Source: Bacterioplanoides sp965200585 (GTDB lineage: Bacteria > Pseudomonadota > Gammaproteobacteria > Pseudomonadales > Oceanobacteraceae). From it: a stretch of DNA of 64,000 nt. The notes beneath the pieces are model-generated. The model saw only the letters and a list, made by a program, of their open reading frames with translations. It ran no database searches and was not told the DNA's origin. A program made the position numbers and the translations under genes. Each line of letters opens with the position of its first letter. The first letter of the stretch is position 1. Below are positions 52,505-61,584 of this stretch, piece after piece. Where the stretch lies: the NCBI RefSeq assembly GCF_965200585.1, contig NZ_OZ241361.1. The stretch is one strand, 5' to 3'.

Positions 52505-53800
52505 TTATGAATAGTCCGGTTTTAGCTTCTTATATCGTGCACTGGCATGCCGTTCACGCATTTCAGTATCGATATAGCGATCGGTGGTTGCCATGCTGGC
52601 GTGTCCGGCATCTTCCTTAACGTGCTCTTTCGGGCGAAATTTCACGTCTTCAGAAATACCGGTGTGCCTGAGCCAGTGAACCGTCGCCACTTTCAGCTCC
52701 TGAGCGTCGTCTGCCATTCCCTGAGATCGCATCCGTTCATAAGCCGCATCAAAGCAGTGCTGTACCAGGTAGCGAATCTGGCGGGTGCTGGTCACCGGGC
52801 CGCGCCCTTTGATTTTATTGATCAGTGGGGTTTGCTCACCCACAGTCGGAAGGGGAGTCAGTCCCAGGTAAGAGCGGTAGCGTTTCAGTGCCTGTAGCAT
52901 GTCGTCAGACACAGTCACCATACGCACCTTATTGCCTTTGCCAATCACTTTCAGCCACCAGTGTTGATCACGATCTTGCTGAAAATCCCCCATAACCGGT
53001 GTGCCACGCTCGTCCGCCACCAATTCGGAGATTCGCAGGTACATGCCAAACAAAATCTTCATCACAAACAATGAGCGTTCATGCTCGCGTGGATTGGCAT
53101 CGGCCTGCTGTTCGGTGGTTTCCAGAATAAAGTCCCACTGCAGGTTGGAAATACGCCGAATCGGCTCCTGATAGGCATGTTTCTGCAGATACCGACTGCG
53201 CTGGCGAATCAGTTTAACTGGGTTGATCTCGACGTAGTCTTCCTGCTGCAGGTAATTAAAGTAGGTCGATAGAATGGAGAAAATCGCCTGCAGACTTTTC
53301 TGAGACAAGTTGAACTCAGCGGAATGTGTGCGTTTATTGTGCTGCGCCACAAATGGCCGCCAGTCCGGATTGACCACGCGCTCACCCTGATGCAGACGAA
53401 AGCGGGCGGCTTGTTTGTCGCCAATCCAGCTGGACGGCGGCTGCTGACAAAAAGCGAGAAAGTCTTCCATATCCTGACGCCGCAATTCAGTCAGGCTCAT
53501 TGAACGCACCAGCCAGGTCCACTGCAACAAACGCTCAACTTCGCGGCGATAGCTGTTAAAGGTAGCGCTGGTACCACTGTAGCTGGATAAAAAATTCAGG
53601 GTGTTAATCAGGTCTTCATAGGCTCCGTTAACTTCACGTAGCTCAGGTAAACGCACCATCATCGCCTGGGCATAGCGCAGTGGATTACCAATATGTTCAG
53701 CCTGATCCAACAGTGGCCTTGGCGACGGGGCTGATGATGAACTTGGTGCATGCGGTGAAGCTGATGCAACCTGATGGGAAGAATCTGGAGAAACGGGCAC
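52505..53800 (-). CDS. Tyrosine recombinase/integrase
   Basis: A 431-residue site-specific recombinase starting at GTG. All five catalytic residues can be located: Arg256 in YLRISELV, Lys288 in GKGNK, His375-xx-Arg378 in HWLRHTG, His400 in AGHASMATTDRY and Tyr409. Residues about 50-200 form the core-binding domain, and the first 35 residues are Ser/Pro/Ala-rich. It is larger than XerC/D. No excisionase, att-like direct repeat or other mobile gene lies beside it; neighbours are chromosomal (PilJ-N gene, modABC). It may be a chromosomal orphan or the remnant of an element. Confidence 0.9.
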   Translation of the reverse strand: MPVSPDSSHQVASASPHAPSSSSAPSPRPLLDQAEHIGNPLRYAQAMMVRLPELREVNGAYEDLINTLNFLSSYSGTSATFNSYRREVERLLQWTWLVRSMSLTELRRQDMEDFLAFCQQPPSSWIGDKQAARFRLHQGERVVNPDWRPFVAQHNKRTHSAEFNLSQKSLQAIFSILSTYFNYLQQEDYVEINPVKLIRQRSRYLQKHAYQEPIRRISNLQWDFILETTEQQADANPREHERSLFVMKILFGMYLRISELVADERGTPVMGDFQQDRDQHWWLKVIGKGNKVRMVTVSDDMLQALKRYRSYLGLTPLPTVGEQTPLINKIKGRGPVTSTRQIRYLVQHCFDAAYERMRSQGMADDAQELKVATVHWLRHTGISEDVKFRPKEHVKEDAGHASMATTDRYIDTEMRERHASARYKKLKPDYS

Positions 53801-53896
53801 TGCAGTGGTTCCGAGGGCAATTAAAGAGTCGTTAAATTATCGGAAATAAGGTACGGATTCTGCCGTCGTAATGCAAGGCAATGTAAGGACGGGTGA

Positions 53897-55027
53897 CTAT
53901 CCAACAATGGCCGTCGCTTTAATCTGCGCCATAACAGTCATGCCCGGGGTTAGCTGCAGCTGATAACAGCTTTTGCGGGTTATCATGGAATACAGGGTTA
54001 AGTCTTCGGCTTGTAAGGTGAGCAGACTGTAGGGTGCTTGATCTTCGATCTGGCTGATTGTCATTGGCAGCCGGTTTTGAATGCTACTTGCGCCTGGTGT
54101 TGAGGCGGTATCCAAGCTGATGCTGACATCCCGGGCTTTGATTAGCACCCGCTGAATCGACCCTATTGGCGTGGTATCAGAAATCGAATCAGTAACCAGA
54201 GATAATCTGGGCCTGCCTGTATTTGGGCTACTTGCATCTGTCCCGCTTATATTGGCTTCGCCGATCTCCAGTTGGATCATCTGCCACTCAGGTTCAATGC
54301 CAACCACGGCACCACGCCAGATCACTGCCGGATTCTGTTCAGTATCGTCGGCTGAATACTGCGCCGACACCCAGGATTCCGGGGCACCGTGGTAGATCAG
54401 CTTGCCATGTTCGAGAACCAACAGATGATCAGCCAGTTGCGCAACTTCAGCCAAGGCGTGCGTGACATACAGTACCGGGATTTCCAGCCAGCGAAACAAC
54501 TGCTGCAGGTAGATCAATAACTCTGCTTTGTGTGCAGCATCAATGGCGGCGAGCGGCTCATCCATCAGTAATAAGTCCGGATTAGTGACCAATGCCCGGG
54601 CAATCGCCACACGCTGTTGCTCTCCACCGGAGAGTTTTTCTACCCGACGTGACAGCAAGGGCGGCAGCCCAAGCACGGCAAACAGGGACTCTTGCTGCTC
54701 TGCGCTCATCGGAGTTTGGCTGCGCTTCAGGCCGTACTGAATATTTTGCTCAACCGTTAAATGGCTGAATAAACGCGCATCCTGAAACACATAACCAATA
54801 CGCCGTCGTTCCGGTGCAACAAACTGCTGAGCATCTTGCAGTACTCGCTGATTAAGCGAGATTTTGATGTTATCCGAGCGATCCAGGCCCGCAATTAAGC
54901 GCAGCAATGAGGTTTTACCAGACCCGGAGTGGCCACAAACCGCCGTAACGCCCTGGCAGGGAATCTGTGCCGTTAATGCCAGCTGAAAATCTGGCGATGG
55001 TGAGTGATGAATATCCAGAGTTAACAT
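53897..55027 (-). CDS. modC: Molybdate ABC transporter ATP-binding protein
   Basis: A 376-residue ABC ATPase of molybdate uptake. Walker A GHSGSGKTS, Q-loop YVFQDARLF, signature LSGGEQQRVAIARAL and Walker B DLLLMDEPLAAID are intact, with switch His in VTHAL. The C-terminal MOP (TOBE) regulatory region about residues 300-376 (RVLIKARDVSISL, then MITRKSCYQLQLTPGMTVMAQIKATAIVG) binds oxyanion. It begins five bases after modB. Cytoplasmic side of the ModB dimer. Confidence 0.96.
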   Translation of the reverse strand: MLTLDIHHSPSPDFQLALTAQIPCQGVTAVCGHSGSGKTSLLRLIAGLDRSDNIKISLNQRVLQDAQQFVAPERRRIGYVFQDARLFSHLTVEQNIQYGLKRSQTPMSAEQQESLFAVLGLPPLLSRRVEKLSGGEQQRVAIARALVTNPDLLLMDEPLAAIDAAHKAELLIYLQQLFRWLEIPVLYVTHALAEVAQLADHLLVLEHGKLIYHGAPESWVSAQYSADDTEQNPAVIWRGAVVGIEPEWQMIQLEIGEANISGTDASSPNTGRPRLSLVTDSISDTTPIGSIQRVLIKARDVSISLDTASTPGASSIQNRLPMTISQIEDQAPYSLLTLQAEDLTLYSMITRKSCYQLQLTPGMTVMAQIKATAIVG

Positions 55028-55032
55028 AAATC

Positions 55033-55749
55033 TCAGCGCCAGATTGTAGTTCGGCTGGAGGGGCGCAATGCATACAGACCCAACAAGATGATCAGGGAAA
55101 AACCAACCAGCAAGCCTGACAGCCAGTGCGCCCGACCATATTGCAGAGATTCAACCTGTTCGTAAATCTGCACCGACAACACCTGAGTTTCTCCGGGAAT
55201 ATTGCCGCCAATCATCAGCACCACACCAAACTCCCCCAAGGTATGGGCAAAGCCAAGAATGGCAGCGCTGATAAAGCCGGGTTTAGCGAGTGGCAATACA
55301 ATACTGAAAAACCGATCCCAAGGGCCGGCACCCAGCATTTTTGCTGCCTCAATAGGTTTCGGGCCAATGGCCTCAAAGGCATTTTGCAGCGGCTGCACCA
55401 CGAATGGTAACGAATAGATAACGGAAGCTACCACCAGTCCAGTGAAGGTAAATGGCAGGTAGCCCAGCCCCAAAGAGTGGGTCAGCTGGCCGATGAAGCC
55501 TTCCGGGCCCATGGCAATCAGTAAATAGAACCCCAACACGGTTGGCGGCAGTACCAGCGGCATGGAAACCAGTGCCGTTACTATGCCGCGCAAACGGCTT
55601 TGACCGCCAGCCAGCCATAACGCCAGAGGCGTGGATATCAGCAATAACAACAGAGTGGATAGGGCGGCTAGCTTCAGCGTCAGCCAGATGGCTTGCCAGT
55701 CTTCCGGAAGCAACACAAACGGCAGTAGCGTGTTGAATGACTCAGTCAT
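55033..55749 (-). CDS. modB: Molybdate ABC transporter permease
   Basis: A 238-residue inner-membrane permease with five to six helices: WLTLKLAALSTLLLLLISTPLALWLA near the N-terminus, then VLPPTVLGFYLLIAMG, and the EAA loop AFEAIGPKPIEAAKMLGAGPWDRFFSIVLPLAKPGFI (read in parts) contacting ModC. The order and sequence fit ModB. It overlaps modA by eight bases, showing a tightly coupled operon. Confidence 0.95.
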   Translation of the reverse strand: MTESFNTLLPFVLLPEDWQAIWLTLKLAALSTLLLLLISTPLALWLAGGQSRLRGIVTALVSMPLVLPPTVLGFYLLIAMGPEGFIGQLTHSLGLGYLPFTFTGLVVASVIYSLPFVVQPLQNAFEAIGPKPIEAAKMLGAGPWDRFFSIVLPLAKPGFISAAILGFAHTLGEFGVVLMIGGNIPGETQVLSVQIYEQVESLQYGRAHWLSGLLVGFSLIILLGLYALRPSSRTTIWR

Positions 55750-56581
55750 AAGCGCCTACCGGATCGTTTGCTGGCAGGGCTTTTTCTGACGACTTTTGTG
55801 TCACATAACCATGGGCCTGAATAATTGTTTGACCGCGTTCGGAGAGAATAAAGGCAATAAAAGCCTGAGAGGCTTGATCAGCAACAGATAAATTATCGGA
55901 AATATCAGAGCTGTTATGGGGCGACCGTTGTGATGAATGGCCCAGCAGCACCAGATCCTGACGGATGGGTTGATGCAGCGCCTGGGGAATCAGTCGATAC
56001 TGAATCGGCAAACCAGAAGACTGGATAACCTGAGAAAGTGCCACCAGAGCGTAATCGACGGAGCCAGCGGCTAAAAACTGATACGCCTGGGAGATATTTT
56101 CACCTTTAATCAGTCGTGGTGAAAAATCCGTTAGCTCGGCCAAGGCTTGCTGCGCGGCCAGCCCATAGGGTGCCAGTTTGGGGTTGGCAACTGACAGAGT
56201 CTTGATTGATTGATTGGTGAAAAGCGATAAAGACAAAGGCTCGGAGCCATGATTGCGGCTGGCCAGTACTAAGCGGCCAACAGCATAGGTTTGCTGCGAT
56301 TCGGGAGCGGCGAATCCCAGCTGAATCAACCTGGCAGGTTTATCCTGATCCGCTGACAGAAACACATCATAAGGCGCGCCATGTTGAATTTGAGCAAATA
56401 GCTTTCCGGATGATCCAGTGGTGATGCGCACTGAATGCCCGGACATCGCTTCAAAATCTTTGGCGAGTTGTTTTGCCGTTGCCACAAAGTTAGACGCCAC
56501 GGCGACAGAGATTTCGGCCGAGCGAGCCAGCGGGCTGATAACAAACAGAAAAACAATAAACAAAAGGCGTAAACAGATCAT
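55742..56581 (-). CDS. modA: Molybdate ABC transporter periplasmic binding protein
   Basis: A 279-residue exported receptor: MICLRLLFIVFLFVISPLARSA is the signal peptide, which sets the start at 56581; the upstream open frame (to 56731) is not homologous. The mature protein starts EISVAVASNFVATAKQLAKDFEAMSGH, typical of ModA. Conserved ligand loops include TTGSSGKLFAQIQHGAPYDVFLSAD, where Ser residues bind the oxyanion, and AAQQALAEL. Tungstate may also be bound. The mod operon is preceded by a palindrome at 56659-56682. Confidence 0.95.
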   Translation of the reverse strand: MICLRLLFIVFLFVISPLARSAEISVAVASNFVATAKQLAKDFEAMSGHSVRITTGSSGKLFAQIQHGAPYDVFLSADQDKPARLIQLGFAAPESQQTYAVGRLVLASRNHGSEPLSLSLFTNQSIKTLSVANPKLAPYGLAAQQALAELTDFSPRLIKGENISQAYQFLAAGSVDYALVALSQVIQSSGLPIQYRLIPQALHQPIRQDLVLLGHSSQRSPHNSSDISDNLSVADQASQAFIAFILSERGQTIIQAHGYVTQKSSEKALPANDPVGAYD

Positions 56582-56658
56582 GCGGCGAGTCTGGTGCAAA
56601 CCGTATCGAAAGACAAGAATGCAGGAAGCATTAGCACTATTTCGCAATATTTCATTTA

Positions 56659-56682
56659 TTCCGATAATAACAATTATCGGAA
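56659..56682. promoter_or_regulatory. Perfect palindrome ahead of modABC
   Basis: TTCCGATAAT and ATTATCGGAA (10-base perfect arms) are separated by AACA. It is located 78-101 bases upstream of the modA ATG, in an AT-rich region where a promoter is expected. It does not match the E. coli ModE site closely, although the layout (two long inverted arms) is alike. One arm with its flank, ATTATCGGAAATA, recurs at 53836-53848 and 55893-55905. Candidate operator of the mod genes. Confidence 0.5.
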
Positions 56683-56923
56683 ATATTAGAGTATTAACCA
56701 CACCCTGCAAATGACTGTTAAGGACAGGCATTGCCTCAGGCGGACATCGTCCTGAATTCCGGATTGCAGCTCAAGAAAACAATCAATATAACTTTCAATG
56801 ACTTAGTTCACTTAATTGATTTGAATTCTGATTTTAATCGGTAGTCTTGCCAGTGGTTTTTTTGTCAGATTACGGTAGACTTCGCGCCCTTTTCATTCAG
56901 CAGCAAGCAGGTATCGTGACACC

Positions 56924-59701
56924 ATGTATTCAGTAGGTCAGCGTTGGATTAGTGAAGCCGAGACGGATTTGGGCTTAGGGTTAATTCAGGATGTTGATTT
57001 CAGAATGGTGACCGTGTATTTCCCGGTTATCGACGATGTCCGCACCTACTCCAAGCAAGGTGCCCCGCTGACCCGTGTGCGTTTTAAAGTGGGCGATGTT
57101 ATCCCACTGCAAGACGGCACCAGCATTACCATCAGTGAAATCCAGGAGCAAAACGACATCATCTTCTACGGTGATGAAGACCGTTTTGTACCTGAGACAC
57201 ACCTGAGCGGCCAAATCCAGCTGAATCAGCCAACCGAGCGCCTGTTCTCTGGTCAGATTGACAACAACAACCTCTATGAATTGCGCCAAATCGCTCTGCA
57301 GCAACTCAGCAAACTGCGTAAGCGCCCTTTTTATGGCCTGCTGGGTGGCCGGACGTCGCTACTGGCACACCAGCTGTATATTGCTGAGCAAGTCACTCAG
57401 GATGCCATTCCCCGCGTTTTACTGGCGGATGAGGTGGGCTTGGGTAAAACCATCGAAGCTGGCCTGATTCTGCACCGCCTGATGCTGCAACAGCGCATCT
57501 CGCGGGTCATGATCATGGTGCCGGATCACCTGCTGCACCAGTGGCTGGTCGAAATGATTCGCCGCTTTAACCTGCGCTTTACCATTGTTGATCGCGCCAT
57601 GGTGGCTGAAAACAAATTGATGGCGATGGAAGGTGAAGCCAGCAATATGTTCTCTGATAGCCAGTTATTCCTGTGCCCACTGTCGATTGCGACACAAACG
57701 GAAGTGGCGGCACAAATGTTGTCGGTTGATTGGGATATGTTGGTTGTTGATGAGGCTCACCACCTGGAATGGAATGAAGACGGTCACGATGACGCTTATG
57801 GCTTAGTTGATCAGCTGTCGGCTAAAACAGCGGGCTTGTTGCTGTTGACTGCAACACCAGAGCAGCTGGGCATCAATGGTCACTTTGCTCGCCTGCGCCT
57901 GCTGGACCCGGAACGCTATCCAAGCCTGGAGCAGTTTCTGAATGAGCAGCAACAGTATCAACCGGTTGCTGAGCTGGCGTCTGCCTTGACCGGCGACGCG
58001 GCTTTAACAGCAGAGCAACAAAATGCCCTGACCGCCCTGCTGCCAGACTTGGCTGATAGCGATGATCGCACCAAACAGCTGGAAACCCTGATTGACCGTC
58101 GCGGCCCGGGTCGTGCCCTGTACCGTAATACTCGCCACGGTGTCAGCGGCTTCCCGCAGCGCCTGCCAGCAATCAGCTACCTGCCCACTCCGTCTTTTGT
58201 TGATGATTTGCCGGCCAGTGTTGAACAGGGGCTATTCCCTGAGCTGGGCATTAATGGCTGGGAAAACAATGACCCGCGCTGCGATTGGCTGATGGATATT
58301 CTGGCTCAGCACAAAAAAGACAAGATCGTACTGATCTGCCACTCGGCGCAGACCGTACTCGATCTGGAAAAATTATTATGGGAGAAGCACGCCACGCCAG
58401 CTGCGGTATTCCACGAAAATATGGACCTGGTTGAGCGCGACCGCGCCGCCGCCTACTTTGCTGATCACGACCAGGGCGCACGCATTCTGCTGTGTTCTGA
58501 GATTGGCAGTGAAGGCCGTAACTTCCAGTTCGCCCATCATCTGGTGTTATTTGATCTGCCATTTAACTGCGACCTGCTGGAGCAGCGCATTGGTCGACTG
58601 GATCGTATTGGTCAGAAACACGATATTCAGATCCATATTCCGGCATTTGAAAACCACACCAGTGGTCGTTGGGCGCAGCTGTTGAATGATGGCTTAGACA
58701 GCTTCTCACGCCCGAATCCGGCCGCTCAGCCGCTGCTGGAAAAACACAAGGTAGCGATTGAGCAAGCTCTGCTGAGCCAGGATGATCTTGCTCCATTATT
58801 GGATCAGCTCAGTAGCGAACGTGATGAATTATTGCAGGCACTGGAAGATGGCCGTGACCGTCTGCTTGAATTGCACTCCTGCCATCCGACCCAGGCGCGT
58901 CAGCTGGCTCAGGAAATGACCATCACCCATATTGAAGATGAAGCCGAATTAAACGACTTTATTGAGTTGTTCGCGGATGCTTTTGGTCTGGATCTGGTCG
59001 ATCTGGGTGGCGAGTGCATCACCATTGCACCGGGTGATCACATGCTGGTACCGGATATGCCACACCTGCCGGAAGATGGTTTTATGGCGACCACCAATCG
59101 CGACGTGGCTCTGTCACGCGACGACGTGCAATTCCTGAGTTGGGAGCACCCGTTTATCGATCAGGCGCTGGAGTTGATTGTCAGCAGCCCTTCAGGCAAT
59201 GCGGCCGTGGGTTATATCGAAGACCACGGGCATAAAACCGGCGATTGTTTTATTCAGCTGCAGTTTGTTGCCCAATGCGCAGCACCAAAGGCACTACAAG
59301 TTGAGCGTTATCTGCCACCGAATGCCATGCACTTGATGATGACACCCAAAGGTGATCTGGCGGTGAACGAGCCTGAATCCTTACCTGGCTTCGCCCTGCC
59401 ACTGAAAAAAGGCACCGCTCGTGGTCTGGTTGAGCAAAAAACGGATGAAGTTCAACCGTTAATCCATAGACTGGAGAAGCTGGGTGCGGGTCAATTAAGC
59501 AAGATGGTGGCACGCGCTGAAGCAAAAGCGGAAGAAGCTTTTGACTCGCGACTGGAGCGTCTGCAGGCGTTATCTCAACAAAACCCGAATATTCCGGCGC
59601 AGCTGGTTGATGCCGTTAAGCAAGAGCGTGATCAGGTGTTGTCTGCGATTCGTGATTCACAACTGATTCTCGATAGCGTGCGCCTGGTGTTTTGTGGCTG
59701 A
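56924..59701 (+). CDS. rapA: RNA polymerase-associated ATPase RapA
   Basis: A 925-residue SWI2/SNF2-type ATPase that recycles stalled RNA polymerase. The N-terminal Tudor-like domains cover about 1-105 (YSVGQRWISEAETDLGLG is the RapA signature). The helicase core has Walker A LADEVGLGKTIEAGLILHR, DEAH box VVDEAHHLEW, LLTATPEQLG (motif III), and the C-terminal helicase domain with SEIGSEGRNFQFAHHLVLFDLP and EQRIGRLDRIGQ. Slightly shorter than E. coli RapA (968), complete. It marks the left chromosomal edge of the accessory segment at 59792-62655. Confidence 0.97.
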   Translation: MYSVGQRWISEAETDLGLGLIQDVDFRMVTVYFPVIDDVRTYSKQGAPLTRVRFKVGDVIPLQDGTSITISEIQEQNDIIFYGDEDRFVPETHLSGQIQLNQPTERLFSGQIDNNNLYELRQIALQQLSKLRKRPFYGLLGGRTSLLAHQLYIAEQVTQDAIPRVLLADEVGLGKTIEAGLILHRLMLQQRISRVMIMVPDHLLHQWLVEMIRRFNLRFTIVDRAMVAENKLMAMEGEASNMFSDSQLFLCPLSIATQTEVAAQMLSVDWDMLVVDEAHHLEWNEDGHDDAYGLVDQLSAKTAGLLLLTATPEQLGINGHFARLRLLDPERYPSLEQFLNEQQQYQPVAELASALTGDAALTAEQQNALTALLPDLADSDDRTKQLETLIDRRGPGRALYRNTRHGVSGFPQRLPAISYLPTPSFVDDLPASVEQGLFPELGINGWENNDPRCDWLMDILAQHKKDKIVLICHSAQTVLDLEKLLWEKHATPAAVFHENMDLVERDRAAAYFADHDQGARILLCSEIGSEGRNFQFAHHLVLFDLPFNCDLLEQRIGRLDRIGQKHDIQIHIPAFENHTSGRWAQLLNDGLDSFSRPNPAAQPLLEKHKVAIEQALLSQDDLAPLLDQLSSERDELLQALEDGRDRLLELHSCHPTQARQLAQEMTITHIEDEAELNDFIELFADAFGLDLVDLGGECITIAPGDHMLVPDMPHLPEDGFMATTNRDVALSRDDVQFLSWEHPFIDQALELIVSSPSGNAAVGYIEDHGHKTGDCFIQLQFVAQCAAPKALQVERYLPPNAMHLMMTPKGDLAVNEPESLPGFALPLKKGTARGLVEQKTDEVQPLIHRLEKLGAGQLSKMVARAEAKAEEAFDSRLERLQALSQQNPNIPAQLVDAVKQERDQVLSAIRDSQLILDSVRLVFCG

Positions 59702-59711
59702 GGGTCAAACT

Positions 59712-59741
59712 CACAAGCCAGGGAGGCATCCCTGGCTTGTG
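59712..59741 (+). terminator. Hairpin after rapA
   Basis: Perfect 13-base stem (CACAAGCCAGGGA and its complement) with a GGCA tetraloop, starting ten bases after the rapA stop. It lacks a T-tract afterwards, so it is either a weak terminator or an mRNA 3'-end stabiliser. Confidence 0.6.
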
Positions 59742-59791
59742 GCGTTCAGCGACTCGCCAAGCTATCCCAAGCCACGCCGAACTACACCAAA

Positions 59792-60088
59792 CTACAGATG
59801 TCGCTCTAAATCCATGACCTGCCCCAGCACGCGTATCACTCTCACGCCATGGCTTAATTTTCGGTAGATAATGAAGTGCTTATGAATGGGTAAAGCAAAA
59901 CAACCTGCTTTGATATGACCAATATCTTTTGAGAAGGGATTGTCTGGGTCTTGCGCCAGTAAATGAAGGCGATGATTGATTTCATCAAGGTAGTGACGGC
60001 GCTGTTCTCGACCCCATTTATCTTCCGTATAAAGACCAATTTCATAAAGATCCTCATCGGCCTTTTTGGAAATCCTGAGATCAGTCAT
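59792..60088 (-). CDS. parE: ParE/RelE-superfamily toxin
   Basis: A 98-residue ParE-like toxin. The opening LRISKKADEDLYEIGLYTEDKWG, followed by the helical hairpin with YLDEINHRLHLLAQDP, and the core GHIKAGCFALPIHKHFIIYRKL, VRVIRVLGQVMDL match ParE, which in studied cases poisons DNA gyrase. The ParE group rather than the RelE RNases is favoured by the ParD-type partner. It overlaps parD by eight bases, antitoxin first, as normal. Probably an addiction module of the accessory segment between rapA and gor. Confidence 0.9.
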   Translation of the reverse strand: MTDLRISKKADEDLYEIGLYTEDKWGREQRRHYLDEINHRLHLLAQDPDNPFSKDIGHIKAGCFALPIHKHFIIYRKLSHGVRVIRVLGQVMDLERHL

Positions 60089-60329
60089 CTCGACTATCGA
60101 GCCTATCCTGAAGGCTTCTCATCGACCAATTCTCAACATCAGGACTGCTATCACCCTCTTCAATCAGATTCCTTAATTTGGATAATGCTGATTCAGCGGT
60201 TTGTTCTTCCAGCAATCGAACTGCCGCCCTGATAACCTCGCTCTGATTGTTGTAATCTCCTGAATTGACCAAGCCTTCAATAAAGCTTCCCATTCGCTCC
60301 CCGGGCTGAAATGTAATTGTGCGCGCCAT
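60081..60329 (-). CDS. parD: ParD-type antitoxin
   Basis: An 82-residue antitoxin. The N-terminal ribbon-helix-helix (ARTITFQPGERMGSFIEGLV, then NQSEVIRAAVRLLEEQ) binds DNA and represses the operon; the acidic tail (LIEEGDSSPDVENWSMRSLQDRLDSRDD) would wrap the toxin. GAGGTG lies six bases before the ATG. An inverted repeat at 60345-60363, just upstream, is the likely operator. The toxin gene follows with an eight-base overlap. Confidence 0.9.
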   Translation of the reverse strand: MARTITFQPGERMGSFIEGLVNSGDYNNQSEVIRAAVRLLEEQTAESALSKLRNLIEEGDSSPDVENWSMRSLQDRLDSRDD

Positions 60330-60344
60330 ATGAGCACCTCATTA

Positions 60345-60363
60345 TGTAAGAGATATACTTACA
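60345..60363 (-). promoter_or_regulatory. Inverted repeat upstream of parD, likely operator
   Basis: TGTAAG and CTTACA are separated by seven AT-rich bases, 16-34 bases before the parD ATG. Short, but the position is where ParD-type antitoxins usually bind for autorepression. The AT-rich centre could include the -10 element (TATATC on the minus strand). Confidence 0.45.
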
Positions 60364-60418
60364 ATATAACGCATTAAGCGTGCATTCCGAAATCAGAGAT
60401 CAATGCTTCCATCGACGC

Positions 60419-61417
60419 TCAATCAAGCTCTGCTTGAGACTGCTCAAGCAGCATCTCGGGCGCAAACGGCGTTGTGCTATCCACATAGCGCAGCGCCGAT
60501 TTCACATCGCGCCAACCAACATACTCCATCAAAGATTTAATATCCCACCCTTGCCTGTTGGCCCAATTAGCAAAGCCTCGTCGTAAAGAGTGGCTGCTAA
60601 ACGCTTCGGCGTTATTAATGTCGGCAACGCGGCAGCATTGGCGCAAAATATGGGTAATACTGGAGGGGTGTAGCTCCTGACTACCAATATTTCCCCAGCG
60701 ATCTATCTTGCGGAACACCGGGCCACTGGTCACTCCAGAAGCTTGTTGCCAGTCCTGATAGGCCGCCACCGGACAAAGCTGCCTGAGCGCCGGAACAAAA
60801 TATTGCCTGCCCTGCTGGCCTGCGATTCCCCGATCCCCTTTGTTTCTCGGAATGTTAATTGTCATTCCTCTGCCGTGTTCAACCTGAATATGCTCAACCC
60901 TGACCCGTGACAGCTCATCACTGCGGAAGGCTCGCCAGAAGCCCATTAGCAACAGAGATCGGTTTCTAAGTGCTGTCAGTGATGAGGCCGCCTCACTTTC
61001 TGGTTGCTCCAGACTATTCACAATCAACTGCAACTGCTGCAACTCAATCGGCTTCGCCTGTTTTTGGATGGCAGGATGAAGCTCAGCAATACCCTTGAGT
61101 ACCTTTTTTACGTAAGGCGTTTTGGTGGGGTCGGCAAAACCCTGTTGCTGATGCCAGGCCGCAAGGCCAGCCAGGCGTTGGCGCAAGGTTGCAGCGGAAT
61201 GCTTGTCGGCAAAAGCGACCAGGTAGCGAGCTATCTCCTCCGAGGTGGTTGGCAGCATACCTCCCCACGCTGTTTCAAAGTGCTCTACCGCTGAGCGATA
61301 GCTTTTCCGGGTGTTTTCCCGGGTGGCAGCATGCAGATAGTCATCCAGGGTGATATCCACTGAGCCATTTGTTGTATTAGCGGCTGTCTTAGTGCCTGTA
61401 TTGCTGAGCTTTTTCAC
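60419..61417 (-). CDS. Tyrosine recombinase/integrase, Trp in place of second His
   Basis: A 332-residue recombinase starting at GTG. An N-terminal core-binding (SAM-like) domain spans about 22-115 (TLDDYLHAATRENTRKSYRSAVEHF). Catalytic residues: Arg165 in FRSDEL, Lys193 in PRNKGD, His276-xx-Arg279 in HSLRRG, then Trp302 in VGWRDV where most members have His, and Tyr311 in RYVD. Trp at this position is also found in Cre, so activity is not excluded. It is divergent from the KfrA-like gene, 167 bases of AT-rich DNA between. Probably the mobility gene of this accessory segment. Confidence 0.9.
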   Translation of the reverse strand: MKKLSNTGTKTAANTTNGSVDITLDDYLHAATRENTRKSYRSAVEHFETAWGGMLPTTSEEIARYLVAFADKHSAATLRQRLAGLAAWHQQQGFADPTKTPYVKKVLKGIAELHPAIQKQAKPIELQQLQLIVNSLEQPESEAASSLTALRNRSLLLMGFWRAFRSDELSRVRVEHIQVEHGRGMTINIPRNKGDRGIAGQQGRQYFVPALRQLCPVAAYQDWQQASGVTSGPVFRKIDRWGNIGSQELHPSSITHILRQCCRVADINNAEAFSSHSLRRGFANWANRQGWDIKSLMEYVGWRDVKSALRYVDSTTPFAPEMLLEQSQAELD

Positions 61418-61584
61418 TGGCCTAGGTGAGCCTTTTTGCTGTTCACATTTAATAATGTGTAATTATCTTAAGTTAATTTATTAAATTCAATTTTAAATTT
61501 ATTATGATTTTTAGAATGTAAATACGTAGTATGTAATACAGTACGAAATGAACAGAAAAACCATTCAGAAAAACGGTGAACATC

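Noticed and set aside
61444..61459. CACATT/AATGTG repeat as an attachment site
   Set aside because: Only six-base arms and no second copy nearby; too short to be supported as an att site.
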